A DNA stretch of 64,000 nucleotides from Hyphomicrobiaceae bacterium (GCA_020638065.1 JACKJG010000002.1:124001-188000), one strand, 5' to 3'; positions 35,887-44,889 are shown, counted from the stretch's first letter. A program made the numbers and translations. The notes: generated from the letters alone by a model not told the origin.

Positions 35887-36813
35887 CTAGTTGCCGGGCC
35901 GGCAATTTTCGAACGCGCTCGCCAATGATTGCAGCAATTGGGCGTATTGATCGGGTCCGGCAGGAAACTGCGATCCCAGTGGATCGGCTTCAATCGTCTG
36001 GATGCCGCCCTGTTCGGCAAGAGCCTGTGCGAGGCGGGGCTCGAATTGCGGTTCGACGAACACGCAATCGGCCTGATTAGCTTTGACGATGCCGGTCAGG
36101 TCCGCAAGATGCGCTGCACTGGTGGCGATTTCGGGATTGATGCTGACCGCGCCCGCTACATCAAGGCCAAAGGCATGCTCAAAATACTGAAAGGCGTCGT
36201 GATAGACGATCGGCCGGCCGGTGCCTGATCCGGCCAGTTGATCGCGCAAGCTCTGCTCGAAGTCCGCAAGCTCGGTCTGAAGGGCGTTAAGATTGGCTGC
36301 ATACGCATCTGCGTTTTCGGGATCGATTTTCTGCAATTCCGCCGCGATTGCGTTGGCGATGGCCGCCGCATTGGCGGGATCGAGCCAGAGATGCATGTCG
36401 ACCGGACCATGATGGTGATCCTCTTCGTCGTGTCCCGCTTCTCCTTCATCGAGGTCAATATCGCGGGTTGGCAGTAATGCAATTCCCGGCGCCTGATCCA
36501 GTTCGAGAATATCGGCGTCCGCCGCCAAAGTCTCCAGCGCCTTGGGCAGAAAGGCCTCGAGTTCCGGCCCTACCCAGACAACGAGATCCGCGCTCTGCAA
36601 TGACTGTGCATCGGATGGGCGCAAGGAGAAGGTGTGGGGCGAATCGTTGTTGTCGACGATAAGTGACGGCGTTGAGACATTCTGCATCAGCGCGGCGGTC
36701 AGCGATTGAACCGGCTTGATGGACACCACCACGTTTGGCGCAGCGGCCGCCGGAAGCATGAGCAGCCAAGAGGCGGCGATTGCTGTGGAAAGACGTGTGG
36801 CAAAGGTGTGCAT
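35887..36813 (-). CDS. znuA: Zinc ABC importer substrate-binding protein
   Basis: ZnuA binds periplasmic zinc. It has about 308 residues with a signal peptide (LSTAIAASWLLMLPAAAA), NDSPHTFSLRPSDAQSL with the first histidine ligand, an acidic/His-rich loop (GHDEEDHHHG), MHLWLDP and IVYHDAFQYFEHAFGL with further ligands. The ATG at 36813 follows AAGGA. It is divergent from znuC with Zur-type palindromes between. Confidence 0.95.
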   Translation of the reverse strand: MHTFATRLSTAIAASWLLMLPAAAAPNVVVSIKPVQSLTAALMQNVSTPSLIVDNNDSPHTFSLRPSDAQSLQSADLVVWVGPELEAFLPKALETLAADADILELDQAPGIALLPTRDIDLDEGEAGHDEEDHHHGPVDMHLWLDPANAAAIANAIAAELQKIDPENADAYAANLNALQTELADFEQSLRDQLAGSGTGRPIVYHDAFQYFEHAFGLDVAGAVSINPEIATSAAHLADLTGIVKANQADCVFVEPQFEPRLAQALAEQGGIQTIEADPLGSQFPAGPDQYAQLLQSLASAFENCRPGN

Positions 36814-36844
36814 CGGGGAATCCTTCAATTTGCAGCGGCAAAAT

Positions 36845-36862
36845 GTTATGTTATGACATAAC
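36845..36862. promoter_or_regulatory. Zur-type operator, site 1
   Basis: GTTATGTTATGACATAAC is an 18-bp inverted repeat with two mismatches, AT-rich and of Fur/Zur-box type. It lies 32 bp upstream of znuA in the divergent znuA-znuC gap, and zur itself is in the operon, so zinc-dependent repression of both units is the natural reading. Confidence 0.8.
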
Positions 36863-36875
36863 GCAGAAGTGCGAT

Positions 36876-36888
36876 GTAACTATATTAC
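36876..36888. promoter_or_regulatory. Possible second Zur half-palindrome, site 2
   Basis: GTAACTATATTAC has inverted GTAA/TTAC arms and sits 14 bp from site 1, immediately before the likely znuC start. Two sites would allow separate control of the two divergent promoters. Weaker than site 1. Confidence 0.5.
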
Positions 36889-36895
36889 GTTTTCA

Positions 36896-37699
36896 ATGCA
36901 AGCGAAAAGGTCACGACAAGTGGAAACGCGCGAATTGATCCGGCTAAGCGATGTGTCGGTTCGCTCCGGGGACCGGGTCAGGGTGGACCATGTCAATCTC
37001 AGTATTTCGCGGGGCCAGATCGTGACGTTGATCGGTCCGAACGGATCGGGCAAATCGACCACTGCCAAGGTTGTGACCGGCGTGTTGCAGCCAACGTCCG
37101 GCGACGTGTTGCGTAAGCCGGGGCTGGTCATCGGCTATGTGCCGCAAAAGCTGAGTATCGATCATGCTCTGCCGATGAGCGTCTTGCGGCTGATGCAATT
37201 GACCGGGCGCTATTCGCATCAAGACGTTATGAAGGCACTTGATGCGGTCGGTATTGCCGATCTCGCGAGGCGTGACGTGCAAAGCCTGAGCGGCGGACAA
37301 TTCCAGCGGGCATTGCTGGCGCGGGCGCTGGTGCGCAACCCGGACCTGCTGGTGCTCGACGAGCCGGTTCAGGGGGTCGATTTTTCGGGGGAAACACAGA
37401 TCTACGAACTGATCGGCCGGATCAAACACGAGCGCGATTGTGGCATCCTGCTCATTTCACACGACCTGCACGTTGTGATGGCGGAAACCGACAATGTCAT
37501 CTGCCTCAACAAGCATGTCTGCTGCACCGGCGCGCCGGAACAGGTGATGCAATCCAGCGAATATCTCAGCCTGTTCGGGCCGCACAGCGAACGCACGCTG
37601 GCGCTCTACAATCACCACCACGACCACGAGCACATGCCCGACGGCAGCGTGGCGCATGACGGACATGCGCATGGAGCGGAAGGTCATCACCATGCTTGA
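36896..37699 (+). CDS. znuC: Zinc ABC importer ATPase
   Basis: The product has about 267 residues: Walker A GPNGSGKS, signature LSGGQFQRALLARAL, Walker B LLVLDEPVQGVD and H-loop LLISHDLHVV, which is the ZnuC pattern. The C-terminus ends in a His-rich tail (HHHDHEH... GHHHA), often seen in ZnuC and probably zinc-binding. The start is uncertain: ATG 36896 has no clear ribosome site, and GTG 36920 has AAAGG. A frame start at 36869 would overlap the operator. It overlaps znuB by 8 bp. Confidence 0.93.
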   Translation: MQAKRSRQVETRELIRLSDVSVRSGDRVRVDHVNLSISRGQIVTLIGPNGSGKSTTAKVVTGVLQPTSGDVLRKPGLVIGYVPQKLSIDHALPMSVLRLMQLTGRYSHQDVMKALDAVGIADLARRDVQSLSGGQFQRALLARALVRNPDLLVLDEPVQGVDFSGETQIYELIGRIKHERDCGILLISHDLHVVMAETDNVICLNKHVCCTGAPEQVMQSSEYLSLFGPHSERTLALYNHHHDHEHMPDGSVAHDGHAHGAEGHHHA

Positions 37700-38519
37700 C
37701 GACTTTTTCGTGCGCGCGGTACTGGCAGGCAGCATGCTGGCGCTGGTCGCCGGACCTTTGGGCTGTTTCGTGGTCTGGCGGCGGATGGCTTATTTCGGCG
37801 ACACGATCGCGCATGCGGCGCTTCTGGGGGTGGCGCTGGCGCTGTTGTTCAACCTCAACATCACAGCCGGCGTCTTCGCGGTAGCGGTTCTGGTCTCTTT
37901 GTTGCTGATCGTGGTGCAGCGCCGGGCCGGGCTCTCGTCCGACGCGCTTCTCGGCATCTTGTCGCATTCAACCCTGGCTGTCGGGCTGGTGATCGTCAGT
38001 TTTCTGACCTGGGTCCGAGTGGATCTGGTCGGGTTCCTTTTTGGCGATATTCTGGCGGTTTCGAAAGAGGACCTTCTGATCATCGCCATTGGCGGCGCGC
38101 TCATTCTGGCCGTGCTCGGCTGGTTCTGGCGCCCGATGCTGGCGGCGACACTCAGCGTTGAACTGGCGGAGGCCGAGGGGCAACGGCCCGAACTGATGCG
38201 CGTCATTCTGATGGTGCTTCTGGCGCTGGTGATTGCCATTGCCATGAAGCTAGTCGGGATCCTGCTGATCACATCCCTTTTGGTCATTCCCGCCGCCTCG
38301 GCGCGACGGCTCTCGGCATCGCCCGAACAAATGGCCCTGATTGCTGCCCTGTTTGGCGTGGTGGCGGTTTGGGGCGGCATGGCCATGTCGCTCAATTTCG
38401 ACACGCCCTCCGGCCCGTCGATTGTGGTGGGGGCGTTGATTTTGTTCCTGATAACCCTCATCGTTCCGGCAAACCTGTTCGGCCGGGACGTTGCCGATGG
38501 AGGCCTTCCACATGACTGA
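37692..38519 (+). CDS. znuB: Zinc ABC importer permease
   Basis: The product is a 275-residue ABC-3 family permease with about eight hydrophobic segments. Motifs PLGCFVVWRRMAYFGDTIAHAA and VGILLITSLLVIPAASARRL are typical of ZnuB. The ATG at 37692 lies inside the end of znuC with GGAAGG upstream. It overlaps zur by 8 bp. Confidence 0.94.
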   Translation: MLDDFFVRAVLAGSMLALVAGPLGCFVVWRRMAYFGDTIAHAALLGVALALLFNLNITAGVFAVAVLVSLLLIVVQRRAGLSSDALLGILSHSTLAVGLVIVSFLTWVRVDLVGFLFGDILAVSKEDLLIIAIGGALILAVLGWFWRPMLAATLSVELAEAEGQRPELMRVILMVLLALVIAIAMKLVGILLITSLLVIPAASARRLSASPEQMALIAALFGVVAVWGGMAMSLNFDTPSGPSIVVGALILFLITLIVPANLFGRDVADGGLPHD

Positions 38520-38913
38520 GTTGGCAAAACTGACGCGCAACCAGGATCTGGTTCTGACCTGCCTGCAAAAAACGGGAACCCCGATGAGCGCCTACGACAT
38601 TCTCGGCAAGCTGAAACCCGACGGCATCAAGGCGCCGCTGCAGGTCTACCGCGCTCTTGACAAGCTTGTCGCCGCCGGGTTGGCGCACCGGCTCGAAAGC
38701 CTCAATGCCTTTGTTGCTTGTGCCGGGCACGAATGCCATCGGCGCGGGTTGATCGCCTTTGCCATTTGCAGCGATTGCGGATCGGTCGAGGAATTCTCGG
38801 ACAAGGTGCTGGGAGATCGGCTTGACGGCTGGGCCGAGCAAGCAGGGTTTCATTCGCGATCGGCTACCGTTGAACTGCGCGGCACCTGCGCGAGCTGCGC
38901 CACGACGCACTAG
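38512..38913 (+). CDS. zur: Zinc uptake regulator Zur (Fur family)
   Basis: Zur represses zinc uptake genes when zinc is sufficient. It has about 133 residues: an N-terminal winged helix (TRNQDLVLTCLQ; APLQVYRALDKLVAAGLAHR), then a metal-binding domain with HECHRRG and the structural zinc cysteines CSDCG and CASC. The ATG at 38512 has GGAGG upstream within znuB. Its position in the operon suggests autoregulation through the sites upstream of znuC. Its stop shares a CTAG with the convergent dppF-like gene. Confidence 0.94.
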   Translation: MTELAKLTRNQDLVLTCLQKTGTPMSAYDILGKLKPDGIKAPLQVYRALDKLVAAGLAHRLESLNAFVACAGHECHRRGLIAFAICSDCGSVEEFSDKVLGDRLDGWAEQAGFHSRSATVELRGTCASCATTH

Positions 38914-39890
38914 GCCTCTGTGCGCCCCTCTTCCACTGCGTGGCAGGCAACCGACGCTTCGCCGTGCTTTCTTAGAACTGGTTCCTCACGCTTGCAGCGG
39001 TCATTGGCCAACGGGCAGCGCGGGTGAAAGGTGCATCCGGGCGGCGGGTTGATTGGCGAGGGCAATTCGCCCTCGAGCTTGATGCGCCGGCCGCGCCGTT
39101 TGGGATCGGCAATCGGCGTCGCCGACAAAAGCGCACGCGTGTAGGGATGCAGCGGATTGTCGAACAATTGCCTGGCGGGCGCGACCTCGACCACCGCGCC
39201 CAGATACATGACCATGACATTATCTGCCACGTGACGGATGACCGAGAGGTTGTGCGAGATGAACAAGAGGGTGAGATTGAGCTCTTCCTGCAACCGCTTG
39301 AGCAGGTTCAGAATTTGGGCTTGCACCGAGACGTCCAAGGCCGAGGTTGGTTCGTCGCAAATGACGAATTCGGGATCCATGATCAGGGCGCGCGCCACAC
39401 CGATGCGCTGGCGCTGACCGCCTGAGAATTCGTGCGGATAGCGGTCAGCGGCATTGGGCGGCAGACCGACCAGTTCGAGCATTTCACCCACACGGCGGCG
39501 TAGCGTGGCGGCGTCGCCTTCATGGTGAATGGAGAGGCCCTCGGCAATCGAGCGCCAGATGGGCAGACGCGGATCGAGCGACGAATAGGGGTCCTGAAAA
39601 ACTATCTGGATGGATTTGGCCGTGTCGATGCGCTCGTCCAGCCCCGCCTTGATGATGGGTTTGCCGTTGAACAGGACCTCACCTTCGGTGGGTGGATAGA
39701 GGCCAACCAGAACCTTGGCGAGCGTCGATTTTCCGCAACCCGATTCGCCGACGAGACCAAGCGTCGTGCCGCGCTCTATGTCGACGCTGATCTCACGAAC
39801 CGCGTTGACGTGACCTTGCACCCGCTGAAACACGCCCTTGCGGACCGGGAAGGTCTTCTTGATGCCCTTGATTTCCAGAAGCGCGTTCAT
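38910..39890 (-). CDS. dppF: Peptide ABC importer ATPase (DppF/OppF type)
   Basis: The product has 326 residues: Walker A GESGCGKS, Q-loop IVFQDPYSSLDPR, signature FSGGQRQRIGVARAL, Walker B VICDEPTSALDVS, and the C-terminal oligopeptide-type extension with PGCTFHPRCPLANDRC, whose cysteines bind an Fe-S cluster in some relatives. It is the last gene of a five-gene importer; its start overlaps the DppD-like gene by 4 bp. The actual ligand could be peptides, nickel or sugars. Confidence 0.9.
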   Translation of the reverse strand: MNALLEIKGIKKTFPVRKGVFQRVQGHVNAVREISVDIERGTTLGLVGESGCGKSTLAKVLVGLYPPTEGEVLFNGKPIIKAGLDERIDTAKSIQIVFQDPYSSLDPRLPIWRSIAEGLSIHHEGDAATLRRRVGEMLELVGLPPNAADRYPHEFSGGQRQRIGVARALIMDPEFVICDEPTSALDVSVQAQILNLLKRLQEELNLTLLFISHNLSVIRHVADNVMVMYLGAVVEVAPARQLFDNPLHPYTRALLSATPIADPKRRGRRIKLEGELPSPINPPPGCTFHPRCPLANDRCKREEPVLRKHGEASVACHAVEEGRTEA

Positions 39891-40876
39891 TGCCCGTTCC
39901 TCAGCCAGCAGCGGCAGGTATGTCCCCCACCGATATCCACGAGTTCAGGCGGCGTTGTCTCGCAGCGCGGATCAGGCGTTTCCTTGCGTTCGGCACAGCG
40001 CGGCGCAAACCGGCAGCCCTGAGGCAGGTTGGTCAGCGGCGGCACCCTGCCCTCGATGACTTCGAGCAATTCCTGCTCGGCCCCGATCACCGGGATCGAG
40101 CGCATCAGCGCCTTGGTGTAGGGATGTTGGGGGTTCTCGAACAGCGACATTACGTCGGCGAATTCGACCACCTGCCCGGCATACATGACCGCGACCTTGT
40201 CGGCCATTTCGGCCACGATACCGAGATCGTGGGTGATCAGGATGGTGGCGGTGGCCGACTTTTCCTGCAATTCGCGCATGAGATCGAGAATTTGCGCCTG
40301 AATGGTCACGTCGAGCGCGGTGGTCGGTTCGTCGGCAATCAGTACTTCTGGTTCGCAGGCCAGGGCCATGGCGATCATGATGCGCTGGGCCATACCGCCT
40401 GACATTTCGTGGGGATAGGCCTTCATCCGGGTTTCCGGATCGGGAATACCGACCGCCTTCATCACGTCCAGCGCCGCCTTGTGCGCCTGATTGTCGGACA
40501 TGCCCATGTGGAGAGTGAAAACTTCGGCAATCTGGTCGCCGACCGTATGCACGGGATTGAGCGACGAAGACGGGTCCTGAAAGATCATCGAGATGCGGTT
40601 GCCGCGCACCTTGGCGAATTCACGTTCCTTGAGGGCCAGGAGGTCGAGATCCTTGAAGAGGATCTGGCCGTTCACCACCCGGCCGGGGCGCGGAATGAGG
40701 CCCATAATCGACAAGGCGGTGATGGATTTGCCGCAGCCCGATTCGCCGACGACGCAGAGGGTCTCGCCGGCATTGAGTTCGAAGGATACGCCATCAACGG
40801 CCTTGGCAATGCCGGCCCGCGTGTCGAACCAGGTCGAAAGATCCTTGATCGAAAGGATGGGAGCCGCCGCGTTCAT
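39887..40876 (-). CDS. dppD: Peptide ABC importer ATPase (DppD/OppD type)
   Basis: The product has 329 residues: Walker A GESGCGKS, IFQDPSSSLNPVHTVGDQIA, signature MSGGMAQRIMIAMAL, Walker B VLIADEPTTALDVT, and the C-terminal PQGCRFAPRCAERKETPDPRC cysteine motif of the Dpp/Opp group, here stated only in part. Overlaps of 4 bp exist with the genes on both sides, so the operon is compact. Confidence 0.91.
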   Translation of the reverse strand: MNAAAPILSIKDLSTWFDTRAGIAKAVDGVSFELNAGETLCVVGESGCGKSITALSIMGLIPRPGRVVNGQILFKDLDLLALKEREFAKVRGNRISMIFQDPSSSLNPVHTVGDQIAEVFTLHMGMSDNQAHKAALDVMKAVGIPDPETRMKAYPHEMSGGMAQRIMIAMALACEPEVLIADEPTTALDVTIQAQILDLMRELQEKSATATILITHDLGIVAEMADKVAVMYAGQVVEFADVMSLFENPQHPYTKALMRSIPVIGAEQELLEVIEGRVPPLTNLPQGCRFAPRCAERKETPDPRCETTPPELVDIGGGHTCRCWLRNGQ

Positions 40877-41829
40877 GAATGATTGAGCCTTGGATCGAGT
40901 GCGTCACGCAAACCATCGCCCAGTAGATTGAACCCGAGCACGGTGATCATGATCGCAATGCCGGGGAAAAAGACCAGATGCGGCGCCGAGAAAATCTGAT
41001 TGCGTTCCGAACCGAGCATGGTGCCCCATTCCGGCATGGGCGGCTGCGCACCGAGGCCGAGGAAGCTGAGGCCGGCAGCATCGAGAATTGCCGTCGCAAT
41101 GCCCAATGTCGCCAGCACCACGATCGGGGTCATGGCGTTGGGCAGCACCCGGAAGAAAAGAATGTGGCGGTGGCTGGCGCCCATCACCTTTGAGGCGGCG
41201 ACGAAATCGAGTTCCTTGACCGACAAAACGGACGCACGGGTGACGCGGGCATATTGAGGCAAGGTCACTATCGATATCGCCAATAGCGCATTTTGTATGC
41301 CCGGCCCGAGCACCGCAACAATCGCGATGGCCAACAAAAGCGATGGAAAGCCCAATATGACGTCCATCAATCGCATGATGATCATGTCGACCCAGCCACC
41401 GAAATAGCCGGATATCGCGCCGAAAAAGACACCGAAGATCAGAGCGGCACTGACTGTCGTCAACCCGATGGTGAGCGACACGCGGGTGCCGTGCAACACG
41501 CGCGAAAACTCGTCGCGCACATTGCCGTCAATCCCCATGAGGTGCTGCGGCTTGCTCACATCGCAGCCCAAAATGTGCACGCAGGGCGCTTCCCGCTTCT
41601 TGACCTGTTCGACCCCGATCAGAACCTGTTGCGGGTTGTAGGGCGCGATCAGGTCGGCAAAGGCGGCGATAAACAGAAGGACCAAGATGATTACCAGTCC
41701 GATCTGGCCGGAGCGAATGCCCAGGAGGCGGGAAATCGCCTGCCGCCACATGGGCTTGGGATCGCCGAGCAGGCCTTCGTTGTCGATCTTGGTGGAATAT
41801 TGCGCGGAAGCGCGGCTCAAGGCACTCAT
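40873..41829 (-). CDS. dppC: Peptide ABC importer permease (DppC type)
   Basis: The 318-residue protein has an N-terminal membrane helix (GLVIILVLLFIAAFADLIAP), a periplasmic loop with two cysteines (CVHILGCDVS) and HLMGIDGNVRDEFSRVLHGT, then five further helices and the EAA loop VAASKVMGASHRHILFFRVLP. This is DppC/OppC architecture. It is 10 bp after the DppB-like gene. Confidence 0.92.
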   Translation of the reverse strand: MSALSRASAQYSTKIDNEGLLGDPKPMWRQAISRLLGIRSGQIGLVIILVLLFIAAFADLIAPYNPQQVLIGVEQVKKREAPCVHILGCDVSKPQHLMGIDGNVRDEFSRVLHGTRVSLTIGLTTVSAALIFGVFFGAISGYFGGWVDMIIMRLMDVILGFPSLLLAIAIVAVLGPGIQNALLAISIVTLPQYARVTRASVLSVKELDFVAASKVMGASHRHILFFRVLPNAMTPIVVLATLGIATAILDAAGLSFLGLGAQPPMPEWGTMLGSERNQIFSAPHLVFFPGIAIMITVLGFNLLGDGLRDALDPRLNHS

Positions 41830-41839
41830 GGGCGCGCTC

Positions 41840-42919
41840 CTATTGCTGACGAATGCGTGGATCGAGATAGGAATAACTCAGATCCACAAGCAGGTTGATG
41901 ACGACATAGGCGACCGCGATGGTCACGGTGACGCCCTGGATGATGGGATAGTCGCGGGCAAAGATCGCCTCGACCAGTAGCCGTCCGACACCGGCGAGCC
42001 CGAAAACGCTCTCGGTCAGCACGGCGCCGCTGAGAAGCGCGCCCAGTTGCAGGCCGAGAATGGTCACGACGGGCAACATGGCATTTCCGAGCGCATGTTT
42101 CCTGACCACGTCGGTTTCGAGCAATCCCTTGGCGCGGGCCGTGCGCACATAGTCGCGACCGAGCACGTCGAGAAGCGAAGAGCGGGTCATGCGCGCGATC
42201 ACCGACATCGGGATCGTCGCCAGCGCAATCACCGGCAGCAGCATGTGCCGGACCGCATCCCAGAAGACAGGCCAGTTGAAGGTGATCAGCGCGTTGAAAA
42301 TGTACATGTTGGAGAAGAATTCGAGGAGCTTGCTCCAGCCGCTCTCCGCAGCCAGTTGCCAGCCCCAGACCTCGTAGAAGGGAATTGAGGAAATGCCGGC
42401 GCTCAGGCGCCCCGATGGCGGCAGCCACAGGAAAGTGCCCTTGAGCGTCACCCCGAAAATGTAGGCGAGCATCAACCCGAGCCAGAAGACGGGCATGGAC
42501 ACGCCAATATTGGCGCCGATCATGGTGGTCACGTCGGCAGCGGAATTATGTTTGCGCGCCGCGATAATTCCGAGAGTCACACCGGCAACCGTCGCCACGA
42601 TCAGGGCGAGCAGCGCCAGTTCGATGGTCATCGGGAAGCGTTCGATGAGAATTTGCGTGACGGGCCGCGAAAATCGGATGGAATTGCCGAAATCGCCGCG
42701 CAGGACATCGCTCATGTAGATGCCGAGCTGGGTGGTGATCGGCTGGTCGAAACCGAACCGCTGGGTGAAGGCTTCGCAGGTCGCCGCGGAGGCCTTTTCG
42801 CCCAGCATCGCCTTGCAGGGATCGCCCGGGATCGAGCGCGCCATGACGAAGGTAACGATGAGGATGCCGAAAAGGACGGGGATGGCGATCAGCAGCCGGC
42901 GGACGGCATAACCAAGCAT
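41840..42919 (-). CDS. dppB: Peptide ABC importer permease (DppB type)
   Basis: The 359-residue protein begins MLGYAVRRLLIAIPVLFGIL, typical of DppB, with PGDPCKAMLG, then six helices. The EAA-like loop is YVRTARAKGLLETDVVRKHAL. The periplasmic loop is long, about 60 residues (SGRLSAGISSIPFYEVWGWQ). It follows the binding-protein gene after a strong hairpin. Confidence 0.92.
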   Translation of the reverse strand: MLGYAVRRLLIAIPVLFGILIVTFVMARSIPGDPCKAMLGEKASAATCEAFTQRFGFDQPITTQLGIYMSDVLRGDFGNSIRFSRPVTQILIERFPMTIELALLALIVATVAGVTLGIIAARKHNSAADVTTMIGANIGVSMPVFWLGLMLAYIFGVTLKGTFLWLPPSGRLSAGISSIPFYEVWGWQLAAESGWSKLLEFFSNMYIFNALITFNWPVFWDAVRHMLLPVIALATIPMSVIARMTRSSLLDVLGRDYVRTARAKGLLETDVVRKHALGNAMLPVVTILGLQLGALLSGAVLTESVFGLAGVGRLLVEAIFARDYPIIQGVTVTIAVAYVVINLLVDLSYSYLDPRIRQQ

Positions 42920-42935
42920 TGCAACTCCATTGGAA

Positions 42936-42966
42936 CGGGGTGAGCATCGCTTGGCCGCTCACCCCG
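42936..42966 (-). other. Intercistronic hairpin between binding-protein and permease genes
   Basis: CGGGGTGAGC and GCTCACCCCG form a perfect 10-bp stem with an 11-base loop and no T-run, 19 bp after the binding-protein stop and 17 bp before dppB. Such hairpins typically protect the upstream mRNA end and raise binding-protein levels relative to the permeases. Confidence 0.75.
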
Positions 42967-42984
42967 GATTTGTGTGACGCCGGA

Positions 42985-44601
42985 TTATTCGGCGTTCATG
43001 AAGCCATCCCAGAGGTAGGCATAATAGTCGAACGAACCGGTATTGCCCTTGTGAGCCGGGTTCGAAGCATCGATACCCGCAGCCCAGGAGGCAACCACGT
43101 CGTTGGCGTCGAAGGACGAACCATCGTGGAACTTCACGCCTTCACGCAGGGTGCAGGTCCAGACGGTTGCTTCGTCGTTGGCCGAGCAATCGGTGGCCAG
43201 GGCCGGAACCGTGTCACCGGAATCGATCTTGTAGTTGAGGAGCGTTTCAACCACAGGCTGACAGGCAGCCAGCGATTCACCGTCGGTCTCGTCGGCGCAG
43301 TAAAGGCTGATCGGTTCAGCGTTCTGCATGTAGACGAGCGTGTCCTTGCCCGGATCGTCGAACTGAAGCTGCGGCGCACCGAACGGCGGGAAGTGGGCAT
43401 TGCCCAGAGTCTTCAGAGCCGCGGAGGCCGAAGCGCCGTGGGCGATCGGAACCATCGGAACCAGTTCACGAATGGCGTTGTTGGCCTTCTCGTAATAGGG
43501 CTCGGCGGTGGCGGTATCGGCGATCGTCGAAGCCGTGATCAGATTGTCATAGATCTCGGGGAACGGATTACCGAACTGCACGGTGCCCTTGGTGAAGTGG
43601 TAGTCGAGGAAGTTGGTGATGTGCGGATAGTCGGCACCCCAACCCAGCATGTAGAAGCCATCGAGGCGACCGGAGGTCGATTCGTCGATGAATTCACCGG
43701 ATTCCATCACGACCACTTCGGCGTTGATGCCAAGATTGTCACGCAACTGGGTCTGCAGTTCGACCGCCACGAGGCTCGGCTCGGGCAGGTAACCGCGGAA
43801 CACGTCGCGATAGTAGATCTTGGTGTCGAAGCCATCCGGATAGCCGGCTTCCGCCAGCAGTTCCTTGGCCTTGGCGGGATCGAAGCCGTACCAGTCATCA
43901 CCCACGCAGGCATTCGGCAACGAGCACGGCGTGAAGTGGGAAGCCACTTCCGAACCGGCCGGATAGAAGTTGTCGATGATGCGCTGACGGTCGATGCCCA
44001 TGGCGATGGCCTGACGCACCTTGACGTCATCGAACGGCGCGAAGGTGTTGGTCATACCCAGATACATGGTGTTCGGGTTGACGACCGGGATGAACTGAAG
44101 GCTGTCATCCATCTTGACGCTGTCATAGTCGTCTGGAGAGACGTTGGTGATCTGGTCGACCGTGCCGGCGCGCAGTTCGTTCAGACGGCCCGCACCGCTG
44201 TCGTTCCAGCGATAGACGAGCGTGCTGTAGACCGGCTTTTCGCCCCAATAGTCATCGAAGCGCTTGTAGACAACCGAGTCACCGCGGTTCCAGGCGTCGA
44301 GCATGAATGGACCCGTGCCGATCGGCGCGGAAATGATGGAGCCGTCAACACCAGCGGAATCGATGTATTCTTCCGGTTCGATGCCAAACGGGGTGAAGGC
44401 CGCCTTGGCCTTGAATGCCGGATCGGGTTTGCACAGGTTGAACACAACCGTGTACTCGTCCTGAGCGACGATCGACTCGATCTTGCCCCCATAGTCACAG
44501 TTCGGTGCGGCAACGGTCCTGCCTTCGAAGGCAGATGCCGGGACGCTCACCGCCACCAGAAGTGCGGGAACGGCCAAGCCGCCCAAAAGGATCTTTTTCA
44601 T
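42985..44601 (-). CDS. SBP_bac_5-type substrate-binding protein with circularly permuted order
   Basis: The product has 538 residues with a signal peptide (LLGGLAVPALLVAVSVPASA). Family motifs are present but in the wrong order. The mature protein begins with YGGKIESIVAQDEYTVVF, normally about 100 residues into the mature chain, followed by the canonical middle (VRQAIAMGIDRQRIIDNFYP; GYLPEPSLVAVELQTQLRD). The canonical N-terminal part (NAEPISLYCADE... LREGVKFHDGSSFDANDVV) is at residues about 427-538. Several extra cysteines suggest disulfides. GGAGGT precedes the ATG at 44601. It heads the dpp-like operon, so it probably is functional. Confidence 0.85.
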   Translation of the reverse strand: MKKILLGGLAVPALLVAVSVPASAFEGRTVAAPNCDYGGKIESIVAQDEYTVVFNLCKPDPAFKAKAAFTPFGIEPEEYIDSAGVDGSIISAPIGTGPFMLDAWNRGDSVVYKRFDDYWGEKPVYSTLVYRWNDSGAGRLNELRAGTVDQITNVSPDDYDSVKMDDSLQFIPVVNPNTMYLGMTNTFAPFDDVKVRQAIAMGIDRQRIIDNFYPAGSEVASHFTPCSLPNACVGDDWYGFDPAKAKELLAEAGYPDGFDTKIYYRDVFRGYLPEPSLVAVELQTQLRDNLGINAEVVVMESGEFIDESTSGRLDGFYMLGWGADYPHITNFLDYHFTKGTVQFGNPFPEIYDNLITASTIADTATAEPYYEKANNAIRELVPMVPIAHGASASAALKTLGNAHFPPFGAPQLQFDDPGKDTLVYMQNAEPISLYCADETDGESLAACQPVVETLLNYKIDSGDTVPALATDCSANDEATVWTCTLREGVKFHDGSSFDANDVVASWAAGIDASNPAHKGNTGSFDYYAYLWDGFMNAE

Positions 44602-44717
44602 AAGTACCTCCAAGTCAAAAAGCCGCAAGGCCGACGGTCGTCGGCCGTCCGTCTCCACTGCCTTGCGCTCTGGGTTCGGAGCAAAGCGCAGATCGGCATG
44701 GGGTTCAAGCCTGAATT

Positions 44718-44733
44718 TTGACCAAAAGGTCAA
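44718..44733. promoter_or_regulatory. Perfect palindrome upstream of the peptide importer operon
   Basis: TTGACC-AAAA-GGTCAA is a perfect 16-bp inverted repeat, 117 bp upstream of the binding-protein start and 157 bp before the divergent gene at 44890. It resembles an operator of a dimeric regulator. It is not an FNR box, because the TTGAC/GTCAA arms are six rather than four bases apart. Confidence 0.5.
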
Positions 44734-44889
44734 CCTGCCTTCACATTCGGCAGTTTCTGCAAGCCTTTTCCGGCCTCCCGTGCCTCTTTCATTGAACCGC
44801 AGCAATCCATCCCTATATCGAGGGAAGGCGGCAAACCGAGGCGAGCGCAGAGGTTCGAAGCGCCCATTGCCGCTTATGGGAGAACCAAC

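Noticed and set aside
42919..44721. 600-codon plus-strand open frame opposite the permuted binding protein
   Set aside because: The minus strand encodes a signal peptide and recognised SBP motifs; the plus-strand frame has neither.
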